Positions 23,395 to 37,235 of a DNA stretch of 64,000 nt are shown piece after piece (the first letter of the stretch is position 1; each line of letters starts with the position of its first letter). A program made the translations under genes and the position numbers. Origin of the DNA: Manis javanica (taxonomy: Eukaryota > Chordata > Mammalia > Pholidota > Manidae). The stretch is from positions 46,002,001 through 46,066,000 of the forward strand of contig NC_133167.1 of assembly GCF_040802235.1 (NCBI RefSeq), given 5' to 3'. The notes under the pieces are model-generated. The model was not told the DNA's origin and did not search any database. It saw nothing but the letters and a program-made list of their open reading frames with translations.

Positions 23395-24990
23395 TGTCTT
23401 TAATTGAGGTATAATTGACATACAACAGATTAGTTTCAGGTGTACAACAAAATCATCTGAAATTTGTATACTTTGCCAAATGATCACCACAATAAATTTA
23501 ATTAACATCCATCACCACACGCAGTTATAAATTGTTTTCTTGTGATGAGAACTTTTAAGATCTACACTCTCTTAGCAACTTTCAAATATATAATAGAGTA
23601 TTATTAGATATATTCACCATGCTGTGCATTATATCCCCAAGACATTTATTTTATAAGGGAAAGTTTGACCTTTTGACCACCTTCATCCATTTTATCCATC
23701 CCGCAACCACCAATCTGTTCTCAATGAATTCAATTTTCTTTTATTTTTTTTTAGATTTCACATATAAGTGAGATATTTGTCTTTCTTTGTTTGACTTATT
23801 TCACTTAGCTTGTCCTCAAGGTCCATGTTGTTGCAAATGGCAGGATTTCCTTCTTTTTTATTGCTGAATAATATTTTATCCATATCCATTTTATCCATAT
23901 GCCACAATTTCTCTATTTATCTATTGATGGACACATAGATTGTTTCCATATCATGGTTATTATAAATAATGCTGCAGTGAACATGGGAGTACATGTGTGT
24001 TTTTGAGTTAGTGTTTTCATTTTCTTTACACAGAAGTAGAATTGCTATATCATATGGTAGTTATTTCTAATTTCTGGGGGACTCTCCACGATGTTATTCC
24101 ATAGTGGCTGCTCCAATTTACACTCCTGCCAACAGTGCACAAGGATTGCTCTTTCTTCACATTCTTGCCAACACTGGTTATTTCTTGTCTTTTTGATACT
24201 AGCCATTCTAACAGGGTTGAGATAATATCTCATTGTAGATTTGATTTAAATTTCCCTGATGATTAGTGATGTTGAGCACCTGTTGGCCTTCTGTATGTCT
24301 TCTCTGGAAAAATGATTATTCAGATGATCCTCTGCCCATTTTTTAAATAGGTTTGGGGGTTTTGTGCTATTGAGTTGTGTGAGCTCTAGGTATGTTTTGA
24401 ATATTGACCCTTTATCAGATATATGATTTACAAATAATTTCTTGGTAGGTTGCCTTTTTGTCTTAATGATGTTTTCCTTTTCTATGCCGAATATTTTTAG
24501 TTTGATGTAGCCCCACTTGTTTATTTTTGCTTTTGTTGCCTTTGCTTTTGATGTCAAATCCAAAAAATCATGTCGAGACAAAGTCAAGGAGCTTACCAAT
24601 TGTGTGTTTTTCTAGTTTTATGGTTAGGTCTTATGTTCAAATTTAGTCCATTTTGAGTTGATTTTTATGTATGGTCTAAGAGAGTACTCCAGTTTCATTC
24701 TTTTGCATGTGGCTGTCCAGCTTTTCCAACTCCATTTATTGAGAGACTATTTAATTCCCTATTATATAATCTTGGCTCCTTTGTCATGAATTAATTAACA
24801 GTATATGCATGGGTTTATTTCTGTGCTGTCTATTCTGTTCCATTGATCTATGTCTGTCCTTATGCCAATACCATACTATTTTCATTACTATAACTTTATA
24901 ATATAGTTTAAAACCAGGGAGTGTGATGCCATCAGCTTTGTTCTTCTTTCTCAAGATTACTTTGGTGTGAGAGTCATGATTTTACCTCTC
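23395..24990 (-). mobile_element. L1 3' end (L1MA/L1MB type), antisense
   Basis: Reading in reverse, the 3'UTR lies at the left (GAGGTATAATTGACATACAA) and the ORF2 end to the right. Markers are TTGCTGAATAATATTTTATC, TTCTTCACATTCTTGCCAAC, CTTTTGTTGCCTTTGCTTTT, GCATGTGGCTGTCCAGC, and TCTATTCTGTTCCATTGATC. The 5' part is absent, as expected for a truncated insertion. Frames such as 24,246-24,599 on the minus strand are ORF2 remnants. Confidence 0.88.
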
Positions 24991-25239
24991 TTTGCAAATT
25001 ATCTTTCAACATAAGAAATTGTGTAATCAAACATAATGAAAAAAAATTGAAAATTATGAATATGCTAATGATGCCATAAAATCATGATCAGATGCTCATA
25101 AAAATTTACAATGAAGTGTTCTGGGTGGGGCATGCCACTCCCTCCTTTTTTTTTGCTTCCTAGACTGTGAATGCAATAGATGGAGGTAAAGCAGCCACCC
25201 TCTAATCATAAATTAGAGACTGAATACTGAGGATGGTTA

Positions 25240-25247
25240 AGAAGAGC

Positions 25248-25296
<49 letters not shown>

Positions 25297-25375
25297 TTTA
25301 TATATAAAATATATATGTATATGAATAAATATATAAATATAAATATATAAATGTGTATCTATATAATACCAGCTC
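25240..25375. repeat. (AT)n/(GT)n compound microsatellite
   Basis: Alternating AT from about 25,246, a pure GT run to about 25,294, then degenerate ATAT/AAATAT sequence. Open frames reading through it are meaningless. Confidence 0.9.
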
Positions 25376-28300
25376 TGAACTGCTTTCTGGGTTGTATATG
25401 AGAAAGAAACTTCTCTTTTATTTAAACCCTTTAATTCGGGCTTTCTGTCTCTCACTGTTGAACCTAATCCTGAACAATAATTACTTCTGATATAAAACTT
25501 TATCACAATAAATTCTAATGATTGTAAAAGTTAATAAAGCTGTATTTGGCATCATTTCAAAAACCTAAGTCAACAATGAGAATGCAGTATTTTATGACAG
25601 TTAATACATATATTGCCATTTTCTTAGTTATAATTATTAAATGTCAGCTTTGTGGTTAGCAATCCAACATAAGAATTGTTTGTAGTACACTTCAAATTTA
25701 AAATAAACTCAAGATGAAAATGATATAGCTCCATTGTTAAAATAATTATTTTTGATTCAACAGTAACCTTTTAGAGACAGCTTTGCTGTGTCAAAAATAA
25801 AATTTGAGTTTTATAGGATGAGTAATATGTTGGGACAACAGAGGCACTCTCTCTTTTCCCAAAGTTTCCAACCAAGTTCCTGGCTCTGTTACATCAAGCC
25901 AAATGTTCCATATCCGTATAAAGTATTCTAGCAGATTTAGGATTGAAATGCCAAAATCACATTGTAATACTGGATAAAACTGGGGCTAATGGGAAGAAAT
26001 ATGAACTCTTGGAAAAAGTTCAAGTATCAATTAAGTTAGTCAAGGAATTATAGTTTATCACTTTAACTGGTACTTAGAAAAATGTCTTCTGAAGAATGAA
26101 GGTGAAAACCCTGCATTCCGTTTTCTAGAAGTTGACTCATTCTACCTTATTCTGTTATAGTAGAATTTATTTTTTGTCTGTTTAATTTTTGTCATTTTTG
26201 TCACCATTCCCTTCCCAGAGGGGCAGCATCACATAAGTAGGAGGTTGTATTGTTGTTTTAAATCTATATCCATTGTATGTTTAGGGGGTGGGGAAGTAAA
26301 GGAGGATTGGATTTAGGAATCCATAGAGAACATGAAGAATTTGATTTAAAAAGGGAAAATTGAGTGTTTTATAACTAAGGTAGCAAATTTTAAGCAGTTC
26401 CGCTTTCTTGTTATTATTCTTGAATGCAAGATACATTGAACAAGGCGCAAGCAGGCAATTGAGAAATGGACTTAATGCAGGGCTAATTTCTGCATTTAGA
26501 ATAGATACTACTATTTTCCTTGGTGTTCAGGTTTAAAAAAATACATGTAACTTTAATTTCATGAATCTAATAAGTTGGATTTCCCCCTTTTTAACATAAA
26601 TTCACTGGACAATCTAGAGGTACTCTCTGAATCTACTAAAACTATTGCAAATCACCTCACAAGGATTCCATTTTAAGATCTCACCTAAAGGACAAATTAA
26701 ATGAAAGCTCAATTCTCATTTTCCTCCTATATAATGCCATAAGACCAAACTGACCCTGTTGGGATTTGATCTTTTAGCTCAGTGACTTCTCACCTGAGAT
26801 TTGGACCATTTAATCATGCTTTGAATACTTTAGCATGGCATTCTTACACTGCATTTCTAATCAGGGAAACATAAAACAAGATCTGTCCTTAAACTGTTTT
26901 ACTTTGCTTTATAATGACCTCCATTTCCTTTCATGGGGCATTATCTTGATAAATTGCCTATTTTAAAGATCACTTTTGTCTGGAAAGTGTGCGATAGATC
27001 AGGCACAGAAGGTTCTTGTAGGGGTTGAGATTTTGGCCACATGTTGTATAACCTTACTGCGTGTTGTATGAATAGCCCATGATATTCCTGATTTTGCTCT
27101 TTGTTGCTAATTTGTGTACTGGCCATTTTAGCAAATTACACTGGGTGGCTTCTCTCAATGGTAAACAAAAGACTAAAAAGCATACAAGAATGTTATCATA
27201 CTCAGAAAAATCCGTAGAGTACTGAAATTCTGTTTAAAAAAAGAAGAAAGACATAGAACAGTCCTAAGTCAGGTCACATTCCCTGAATTCAAATGTTAAT
27301 TATTCCCAGTGAAAATTACCATGGTAATTGATTTATAGAGGTATATAGAATTTGAATCACTTACCTACATTCATCCCTAGAAATCTAGCAGTACTTTAAA
27401 GAAAACTTACATGGTAATTTGTCTGTACTTATTACACTTGGAGGATCACTTAAAAAACACTACACATAAACAAAATACAAAGAGGCACATCACTGTGGAG
27501 TACAAGTTCCTTAGAGTGACAATAACAATTAGTATAAAAAGAGCAGTGTTGGCTCCGCTGAGGATTACCATTTCCTCAAAAGCAAAGGAGCAATTTAGAG
27601 GAAAGCTATTGGAATTAGTCACCATATCAGTGAGTTGATTGTTAAATTATGCCCTGAGCTGACTGTGAAATAGCACATGGGTAGAGCAATGCTACATGCA
27701 AATGGTAAACAAACATTTTCTGAATTCACTTATATATACCTGGCCTTTCTTTTTGTCAAGTAAGCTTTTTTACCACAAACTCAAGAAAGCACCTGTCCCT
27801 CTGTTAATTTTCTATAGGATTAGGTTTATACCTTCAATAGAGGATTAAGAGACTACTTTGTAATTATCAAGCACAAATCTCAAATTCATATTTAAAAATA
27901 AAGTTAGTCATGCCCAAAGTCATGGAGAAATTTAGAAGTGGTGTTTAAAATAGAAATTTAGACTACTGACTTGAAATCCTATGCTCTGACCACCAGACCA
28001 CATGCCTGCCCATGGACACTTAGATTTTTTACTGAGATATTCTTCTTTGTAATTAGATGCAGTGATTAGAGTGTCTTTTGCATTAGTCTGCATTTTTCTT
28101 TTAAGTCAGGATTGTAAGCCACATAGGGCACTGTCCGTTACAAAACTAAACAAGGGATTTTCAGTCTTGCAATACAATCTCTCCATATTTGTTTATAGGG
28201 TTCACACATCAAAAAAACAATGAAATCTGTAATTTTTCAAATTACAATCTTCTCATTCTCTAAGTTATGTGCCTATGAGAATTTGCAAATCTTTTGAAGA

Positions 28301-30325
28301 GAATGTAATCTTTATGCTTACAAAATGTAGGTTTTCATATTTGGGTACAATTACAAATGAAGGCCTTTTTTTCCCCATAATAATCAGTTTCTCAAAGTTG
28401 TGGGTTTTCCTTATTTGAAAATAAATTAATGGGAATTAAAAAGTATAATTCATCTAGTTATTAAATCTCTTCAATCCTTAAAATTAGAAACTATTTCTGT
28501 TCTCAGTTTCCAAAGAAGCAGTGGCAGAAAATGACTTATATTATCATATTATAATTGATTTTTGTGATTGAAAAAATAAAAATAAGCAGCTAAAACCAGT
28601 TTAACTTACATTTAAAAATGCAGAAAACTTTTATGTGACTACTTATTGTTTTACTTTTTTTCATAAGAAGTATATATCATGTGCTTAAAAATTGAGTTTT
28701 CCTCTATCAAGTACCTGTCAAGAGAGAAAGTCAATTTTGGAACAGTAAACACAGGTGGTTCTCTAAAGGAATTCAAATGAGATAGTATTCAATGTTGCAA
28801 AACCAATGATAACTTTTATAGCTCTAAACATTCGTTTTTTTTAAATTATAATTCATATATAGGGGAACTAATTTTGCATCATCACTCATTTTAAAATAAG
28901 ACATCATAGTCACTAAATTAGTTTTTTACAGTAGTTTTATGTAGAGACTTACACATTTTTCTGAATGCTGTCATGTAATTATTTAGAAATTTCATTGTCA
29001 AAGCCATGAGCTTTGGACCGAGGATACATTTTTTTTCTGTTAATACTTTATTTTGAGATAAAAGTACAGTCATTTCCATTTTTTCTGGCCCTTCCTGGAG
29101 CAATCTGCAGGACAGGGATTTGAGAGTTAGGGAAGTGGGCTGGCAATAGAAGAACATAAAAGTTGTTAACCCTTATAGAAGAACCATGGGCTGTTTGTGA
29201 GGGTGTGGAGTTTCCTAGCAGGAAAATAAAGTGCAATCAGGAATATCAGGCCCAAAGAGGTAGTGTTCCTCATGATGGTTATCTCTTTGTCAAAACTAGA
29301 AAATAGGTTCAGAGAGCAGGTTCTTTGTCTAATTTGTGCAACACCTCTGGTGTCTAGACAAATAATATTTGTTGAATTAATGAATGAATGAGTAGTGATT
29401 CTCTTGGACACCTTTAAATTGAATTGCCAAATGAACATTAATAATCATGGATAAACTGAAGGGTAATCTCACTGATCAGTGAGTGGTGTATATTCTCTGA
29501 TACATACTTACTGTATAGTAAGTATACAGTACTAAAGATAGCTGAGAGAACAGAACCATGGCTGGGATCAGGAATTCTTGATTCTGAGGATGAATGGCCA
29601 CTTTGGTGAGCTGAACTTTCCCAAAGCAGATGTAAATCATGGAAAAAACAGTAATCTACTGATATGAAACCTCCTCTTAAATTTATGGATGAAAAATGAT
29701 AGCTGGGCTTTCCTTTAAAATCATAGGGTAGGGTGGACAGGATGGGAAAAATAGATGGGGTATAGATGAAATAAAATTATCTACATGTTAGTAATTATTG
29801 AAGCTTGGTATATTGGATCTATTGTACTCTTCTCTACTTTTATGTTTGAAATTTTCTATAAAAGTCAACAAACACACAACCTCCAATTAAGAATTTGATG
29901 TAATAAACATTTTTACTGCCTGATGTGTAGATAGTCTAATCTTAGAAGACCCTCCTTATGCAACAAATTATGATAGAAATTGTTTCAATGTCACTGATAC
30001 CAAGTTTTTAATAATCTTGGAGAAAAGCTAAGGAGCCATGCAGACTTATCTTTACCAAAGCCCAAGTTATCCTCAACAGATATTCACACTCACTTGGATG
30101 AGGGCCAAGGAAGTCAAGGAGATTACTGGAAAAAGTAACCAAATCATCAAGGTAACCTTGATAATGCACCTGTTGCTTCCCATCTGCAGAAAAGATGTCG
30201 GCATGGCCCTTTCCTCAGGTGCTGGAATTTATTACTGTATAGTGATTTTATTTGTTGGTTCTCACTGCTTCATCATGAGCCAGATTTATTTATCAAATAA
30301 TATTAATCTTAGATTCTGGCCTAAC
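25376..30325. other. Long AT-rich interval, no gene recognised
   Basis: No L1 of readable age and no exon-like open frame with splice sites. A degenerate old repeat may occur near 29,330-29,400 (TTGTTGAATTAATGAATGAA). A compound palindrome sits at 29,504-29,525. Much of this interval may be unique sequence. Confidence 0.4.
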
Positions 30326-30329
30326 AACC

Positions 30330-30660
30330 CTGCATTAGTCCATCCTGGCTGCTATAACAAAATACTGCAGACTAGATAGCTTGTAAACAACAGAAATTTC
30401 TTTCTTTCTGAAGGATGCAAGTACAAGATCGGAGTGCCAGCATGGTTGGGTTTTGGTGAAGGCCCTTTCCCAGATTGCAGACTTCTCTCTGTATCATTTT
30501 ATAAGGGCACTTGGGGTCTCTTTCATAAGGGCACTAATCCCATTCATGTATTCCACCACCTCCCAAAGGCCCCACCTCCTCATGCTATTACCTTGGGCAT
30601 TAGGTTTTCAACATATGAATTTAGAGGGGATACAAACATTCAGACCATAGCAAACCATTT
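30330..30660 (+). repeat. Old interspersed repeat (CTGCTATAACAAAATAC type)
   Basis: Begins CATTAGTCCATCCTGGCTGC and has TATAACAAAATACTGCAGAC, a CAAGATCGGAGTGCCAGCAT block and CACCTCCTCATGCTATTACC. It ends TTCAACATATGAATTTAGAG, GGGATACAAACATTCAGACC, ATAGCA. It has the same overall layout as 55,665-56,052. Family name left open. Confidence 0.7.
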
Positions 30661-33125
30661 AATGATTTTTCCCTTTCTCTTAAAGTTTAATTTCTTAACA
30701 AAAGACATAGGTATTTCCATGCCTCTTTGAAGAATTTTTTCATGTCTTTTTCAGCTCAGTGACTTGTGACTGCATAAATAAACAATCTAATATATACATT
30801 AAGTAATGAAGGTAAAGTGAGTTTGAATTCTCACTTTATCTTTATGCAGCATCACAAGTGATATGATATGTTCAAATAAGAGTTGTTGAGAGGAAATGAG
30901 GTGATTTTTCTAGCCCAATCCCCATGCTTTCCTAGTCAAAGGATATTTTCACTAAGTTTGATTTGTGAATCTTTGGCTTGAAAACTTAAAAAAAAAAAGC
31001 CCAGCTATATATTACGGAGTCCTAGATGGCTGGGATTATCTCTCCACAAATACCTTTTCCATTTTTTCTTTGTACCTAATAATTCTGTTGCAACTAGACC
31101 CCAATATCTTTGCAACTATTACTATCACTATCACTGAACAGCCTGACATGAAAATAATGATTCCAATTTTAATAATGTATAGCTGACATTTTTAAAGCTT
31201 ATCTTGTTACTGAATTAAGAAAACATACAATGATATCAGTACTAAGATTGAAAAGTCATTACAGTAACAGAACAAGGTCAAAATTAAGTGAGCTGTTCAC
31301 TTCAAATTGTACTTTAACTCTAGTATTTATACGACTTATTGCAGTTTCCAGATGACCCCTCACATTTATTTACAAGAAGACAAGTTTATAATTCAAATAC
31401 TGTGGGAAGAGGAAATCTAATTTTGACCTTGAGTCAAATTGATGCCAAGGAGACTTTATGGTTTTCTTTAGTTTATAAGCTGTAATTGCAAATACAGTTT
31501 CCTTCATCTGAAAAACTATTCCACCCTGAAATTTTCAAACAAAAATAGTTTGCAGAAACATTGGCAAAAGACATCTTCAAAGGAAACTAGTTTAAGTTAG
31601 AAAGAGAGGGAGAGAGAGATGGTGAATATTTTTAAAGGGATTATGTTTTCAATATTTTGGGCACTTGTCTAATTTCTGTTGCTTTTTTAAAAAGCATTTC
31701 TCATTTAAAATTTAAAAGTAGATTAGTAATTTAAATGTGCTTAATTTGTAAATAAGATAAAAATAACATGTATATGACTGTAAGAAAAAACATAATATGA
31801 AAATTTTTTCTTTCAATATTAAATAGAAACAAAGTTGTCATCAGTAAATGCCATAAAATACTAAGCTATGTGGTTCCATATTACAGCACTAATAAAGATA
31901 TAGATATAGTATGAAATTCATTTACCAAAAATATTTTATTTTTGTCAGAATATTTTATACTATAACTTCATGTTTAATAGCAATAAATAAATGATGTTGG
32001 TTGTCCCCACGCTGTTCATTATAGTGTGTATCATAGGTTAAATTTAAAACCTTGCCTGTCTTTGAGATGAGCTGACTCATCACCTTTGCCACAACTATTG
32101 CCTAATGTTCAACATAAGACATGTCAGGATTCTGGCTTTAGGAAATCAGTATATTATTTCAGTTTGTGGGGGTAAGAGGTTAGCATTAAGTAAAAGTGTT
32201 GTTCCCTTTTCACTTCCTATTGCAGCATGTTCTAGGTCCTTACCCTTCTCAGCTCTTGTAAATAGCTAACCTCTCTCTCTCTGTGTATTTTTAATTCCCA
32301 CACTCAAGTATTTTTGATCTCAGTAAATTCTGAACATGGAATTCCATTACCAAAACCATGTTTGACAAAGGTAGCACAAAGGAACCCATGAAATTAGTCT
32401 CAACTGTTAGGTTTACCTTTGAATTAAATGTGTCAAAGACTTAAATGATCATTACAGTAATGAAAATGGGAGATAACTGAATCATTGAGAGTACCTAAAT
32501 ATTGGACTAATGTAGTTAATTTATCTGATAAATGACCAATCTCATATTAAAGAGAAAGTTTAGAGTTTATCATTTGTTTGTAGAAAGAGATAATTAGATA
32601 TAGTAAAAACAAAGAAGCTAGAAAAGACCCAGAGAAGCATCATATCTCCCCAACAATGGTCTTCTGTGTCCAGTCAGGCTAATATGGTAAGTTTAGAAAG
32701 ATAAAGCCATTTCCTAAAGTAATAGCACCCTCCCCACTGAGAAAAAAGAAAACCTGCTAGATTAATCAAGCCAAATAAACTATACCAAAACAACAATAAT
32801 CAGAAAATAGAATAGTAGAAGTAGAATTTAGGAGCTGTCCTCTGAAATTCAAAGGAAATTTTTACAAGTAAAATGAAATTTTTCTGCAGAGATGTGGTAT
32901 ATATGAAAAATAAATGGTATTAAGAAGAGTTAAAAAACTTAACAGATAATACTTTTACCATCTGTCACTAGGAGATGAAGTTAGAGATGGTCTTATTAGA
33001 TCCCTAGACTGTGCAGGGCACCACGATTCAAATTGTCCCATTGGTAACCACTCTCAGAAAGAGAGCATGGAGCCTGGGCTGTTCTCCTGCTCAACAGGAA
33101 TTCACAGAATCTTAACCTATTAAGC
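30661..33125. other. AT-rich sequence, no gene recognised
   Basis: No clear named repeat. A short (GAGA)n near 31,605 and (CT)n near 32,270. The frame at 30,965-31,186 has no recognisable domain. Confidence 0.4.
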
Positions 33126-33129
33126 TGGA

Positions 33130-33250
33130 TATGTCATTATAGGATACCTCATCCTGCTCCCTCATTTTACAGATATGGGAACTGGGGTTTAGAGAGCCTG
33201 AGTCACTTATCCAGTGTTATGTATACACTTTGTGACAGGCTGGAATAAAA
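33130..33250 (+). repeat. MIR SINE fragment
   Basis: CTCCCTCATTTTACAGATAT, GGGAACTGGGGTTTAGAGAG and CCTGAGTCACTTATCCAGTG give the conserved MIR 3' half. Confidence 0.75.
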
Positions 33251-35170
33251 TACAGCTTCTTGATCTCTGGCGGAAAGTAATTTGCACTATGCGATACTGA
33301 CTAATCAGGGACATCACTATATCCACAGAAAGCCACAAATGTCCTATTCACAGCATTGATTGATTTGTACAGAGGTAATGTCTGTCAAAGAGAACTAAAT
33401 TTGATTATAATTAGTGTTGTTAGATTTCACTGCCCTGAGACACCTGCTGCAGCTGTATTTTAAGCCACACAGGCAGCCAAAGTAGACTCTGTCCTGTAAC
33501 ATAAAATAATTACTTTGGAGTCAAAACAATTATGTGAAAACTCTTGCAGGAACAGTTCTCTTTTTAAACCTGTGCCTTCTCCCATTTCCCAAAGTAATGG
33601 TACATTATCTTGGAGAAGAATGGAGGTTGGATACCCATTTGCACTGGGCTAACCTAGTTGGCAATTCTTGGTGTTTCCATTGGAATAGATGAACAAAGGA
33701 GATGATCATGTAACAAAGTATGTTGGTATGTGGCTTCGCTAAATTTATCTCAGAGAGAAACGAAGGCAATTATGTATTGAGATGGAACAAAGAAGAACTA
33801 TAACCAATTAAACATTTTGACTATAAAATTAGATTTTAATTACATCTGTTAGTAGAAATGCTGTTTCCATATCAGTGATCCCATATAGGCTCCCTGTACC
33901 ACTCTTAGCATTTGATACTCTGGGTAGTTTGTGCTCAGTATTTTCTTTCAAGTCGAAAAGAAAACTTAATGTGTTTGAAAAAGAAAGAAACTTCAAATCT
34001 ATTATGTTTTACAGCATCACCTTTCCATTTTACTCTCCTTTCAAATTTAGAACAGAAGTATATAAATACATATTTAGGTCAAATGTCAAATGGCTTAGTG
34101 TTATACCAATGATTTTTAGAGGCTGAAGCTAGTTATCATTATAGAATGAACTTTTTGGATATAAGAAGAAATGTGAAATGTAATTGCAATTACAGTTTTC
34201 CAATTAAAAAACCCATTAATAAAATTTTTAAAGTTTGATTGGTATAGGAACAAATATTCATATTATTCTCAATCTATTTCCCTAGTTCTCAGTTTAATAT
34301 CTTAAAGATTCTTGTTTTCTGTATAAAATTATTAGCTCTCACACAATCTTCCCTAATTTTGTAACACTTTGCTCTTCCAGTACATCATACAAGAAAGTTT
34401 TAATTCCAAGTTATGTCTGTACATTCAAAGTGAACATTCAGATATCAGCCAGTACTTTAAAATGGCCTTCCTTGCTGGCATTATGCCCCTGCTTTGCTAA
34501 TGACACATGATACAGTCATGATGACGACACAGGTATGTGGCTATTTGACTTTCCAAAGGCCAGAGGGGAGGCTGTAGTTGAAGCCAGATAGTTGGCTAAA
34601 TTCAAAAGTGAAAGTAAAGAAAATCCAAGAAAGTCTTCACTAAATCCCTAATTCAGAGTTTGATAGAACATTTCAATAAGCAAAGAATGTTCTAATTTTT
34701 ATAGTTTTCCATTTTTCCTTTTTTTCTGGAGAAATAACTAGACATTTTAAACTGAAACCAATGAATTCCTCTAAAATCCACAAGATGGTGCTATGAAGTG
34801 GCATTTAGAAAAAAAATTTAAAACCATATACCTTATAGGAGCAATTTTTAGGCAGGACCAAATAAGTACCATTTAATAAACATCAACTACAGATAAATGC
34901 TATTTTTAAAAAGTAATATAAATGAGATTAGTTCATAAGGGAGGCATATCTTTCCTCCTAATATTGCTTTTTAATACTTTATCCCATAAACTACTTCTAT
35001 TAACTCTGTATTGATCTAAGGTTTTAAGATATTTTGTGAGAAGACTTAAGAATTAAACTTGGACTCAGCAGGGCTGAATCATAATGGAAAATGTGTGGGA
35101 CTGAAACACAGACCAGAGTTCTATTCTCAGCCTTCCACTTGAATTGCTGCATTCACCATCCTTTCATCTA
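33251..35170. other. AT-rich sequence, no gene recognised
   Basis: No named repeat or convincing exon. The overlapping frames at 33,875-34,126 and 33,912-34,112 are in different phases and lack recognisable motifs. Confidence 0.4.
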
Positions 35171-35171
35171 T

Positions 35172-35396
35172 CCCAGCTATTCTCAACCAATGTAGATTGT
35201 GCCTTTGGAGGACATTTAACAATGGAGACTTTTTGACTGTCACAGCTGAGTGTGGTAGGGGAGGTGCTACTGGCATCTAGTAGGTAGAGGTCAGGAATGC
35301 TGCTAAACGTCCTGTAATGCACAAGAGTGACCCCACAGCAAAGAGTTATCCCACCCAAGACACTGAGAGTGCCGAGGTGGAGAAACTTGACCTGCT
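35172..35396 (+). repeat. MER20 DNA transposon fossil (hAT-Charlie), near full length
   Basis: Runs from CAGCTATTCTCAACCAATG through GGAGGACATTTAACAATGG, TGCTACTGGCATCTAGTAGG, AATGCTGCTAAACGTCCTG and AAGAGTTATCCCACCCAAG, to AGTGCCGAGGTGGAGAAAC. The terminal parts form the expected imperfect inverted ends. MER20 is a non-autonomous element of about 220 bp with no coding content. Some MER20 copies have been reported as regulatory elements, but nothing here shows that. Confidence 0.85.
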
Positions 35397-35454
35397 CATT
35401 TACTCCTTTGTTGATTTGTCTCTTCATTCACACAGTCATTCTGCTGTGCATGTA

Positions 35455-35990
35455 CTTATGACCCCATCTGTCCATTCATTCATCCCTTCAACAAATTTTT
35501 ATGAAGTCTCTACTATGGTTCAAGACTGGACTAAATTTTAGGGATTACAAAGACAAGAATTATCCTATTCCCATTCAATCTAACAGGGAAGATAGACGTG
35601 TAAGAAATAATAAAACGATATTATGTGATCTGTGTATCTCAACATATAAGATGTTCTGTGATCACAGAAAAGAGTATGAATTCCAGAGAAAAGGACAGAA
35701 TTCAGAAGGCCTTCATAGAGGTGGAGGTTGTTTATTGGGAGTGTGGAGGGTGGTCATAGAATGAAATTTCGAGCAAAGCACAAGCAAAGTCAGAGACACA
35801 TAGCTGTCCAGAGTGTGTTTGGTGAGCAGTATACTGTTGTTGTATGAGATTAGGATGAGGAGGAGGGTGGGAAAAGGGAAGGGGAAATTTTAAAAAATAG
35901 AATGGATCCCCACTGGGAAGGGCCTTGGATTTTATCCTCCATGCATTTAAAATTTAAAAAAGAAGAGTGATATTGTACATGTGGCAATAA
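35455..35990 (+). repeat. Old interspersed repeat, second copy of the unnamed family
   Basis: TTCATTCATCCCTTCAACAA, TCTCTACTATGGTTCAAGAC, GGGATTACAAAGACAAGAAT, ATCTAACAGGGAAGATAGAC, and later GGGAAGGGCCTTGGATTTTA. Same order of elements as 14,886-15,535 and 49,790-50,230. Confidence 0.5.
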
Positions 35991-36065
35991 CTTAATTTCT
36001 CTAGGCTTGGGTTTCATACTCTTAAAGTGTTTGATGAGATACATTTCAGGTTCCTTTAGCTTTAA
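35985..36065 (+). repeat. Short MIR remnant
   Basis: CAATAACTTAATTTCTCTAG followed by GCTTGGGTTTCATACTCTTA is a decayed MIR 'acttaacctctctgagcctcagtttcctc' segment. Confidence 0.5.
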
Positions 36066-37235
36066 AACTATTTTGTAATTGTAAAAAAATGTTTTGCAAC
36101 TATAAAGTCAATCCATTAGATCTATTAAATATTGAATATTCTTAGATTTATAACTGTCAATAAAAATCATAATATCTATGAAGAAAATATTTTGTCCATA
36201 ACAAAAATCATGTCACAGATATTTACTTTCATTATGATGAACAAAATATATTCCTATTAATATATTTAGTGTTCAAGGATGGACCTACTTAAGAAGACCA
36301 AGTTATTCTTTAGAATATACAGTCTTCCAATTGGTTTAGTCCAATGTCAACAGCTATTTTAGGGTGCACTTAGGGTCAGTTTTTACAATATATTATCCTC
36401 AACCTTCTCTACTATTTGTGTTTTTATCAGTAAGTTTTAGACAGTCTAATCATATCTCAGTAGTTTAACAGGTTTTATAATTTTGAATAATTACTTCAAG
36501 AATATCAGTATCTTAGGGAAATAAAACATTGGGGCCTTTTATGTCTTACATTAATAAATGAAGAAAACACAAAGAGTAAGAACTGTTTGAAATTGCTGAA
36601 ATTACCGCTACAGACCAGTTCTATTTTTATTCATAATTTAAGCCCACAGATCACATGACATAACATGAGATAAGAGAAAAAAACATTGGATGGGGGTGCA
36701 GAAAAGAAAAATTGGCCCCATATCTCAATAAAATATAGAAATCTCCTATGAGGAGACTGCAATCCTTTTGCCCCAAATAGAGAAATAAAAAAACTAATGT
36801 TAGAAGTGACAGAGGCACGGGGAAGGGCAGGGCTGTTGTTCAGTCCACCCAGCTGGTTAGTAACACTGTGCTTAGATGCTTTCAGCCTTGCCTGTTATCT
36901 GTCTGTAATTATCTATTCTTGTGACTACAGATTTTTGAATCCTTTTTTCTCTTTCCCTCAAATCTTTGTCCTTCTAGTTTCTATACTACATTTCCTTTAA
37001 TATTAATTAAAGCCTTTGATGGATTGTTTTAGACTTGAATATCCATTCATATCTGTTTTCCTCCACGGAAATTATTAAAACCCATCCAATAATTTGAAAA
37101 GTAGTTGCTTGCATTTTGAGGCAGCATCATGTACTCATTTCAAGATAAAGTGTCAATCTTCAAAAGATGAGAACTTTTTATGATGTTATAAAAAGGGTTT
37201 TTTCAAACCTCAGAATAGTGGTTGAACTAGTTGGT
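36066..37235. other. AT-rich sequence, no gene recognised
   Basis: No feature recognised. The frame at 36,797-37,000 is hydrophobic by chance of T-rich sequence. Confidence 0.4.

Noticed and set aside
25237..25506. Minus-strand ORF with Y-I and T-H repeats
   Set aside because: Translation of the (AT)n/(GT)n microsatellite.
30038..30379. + ORF of 113 codons
   Set aside because: It runs into the start of an interspersed repeat and has no domain.
34778..34793. CCACAAGATGGTGCTA as a second CTCF site
   Set aside because: Two core mismatches to the CTCF pattern, so too weak to call by eye.
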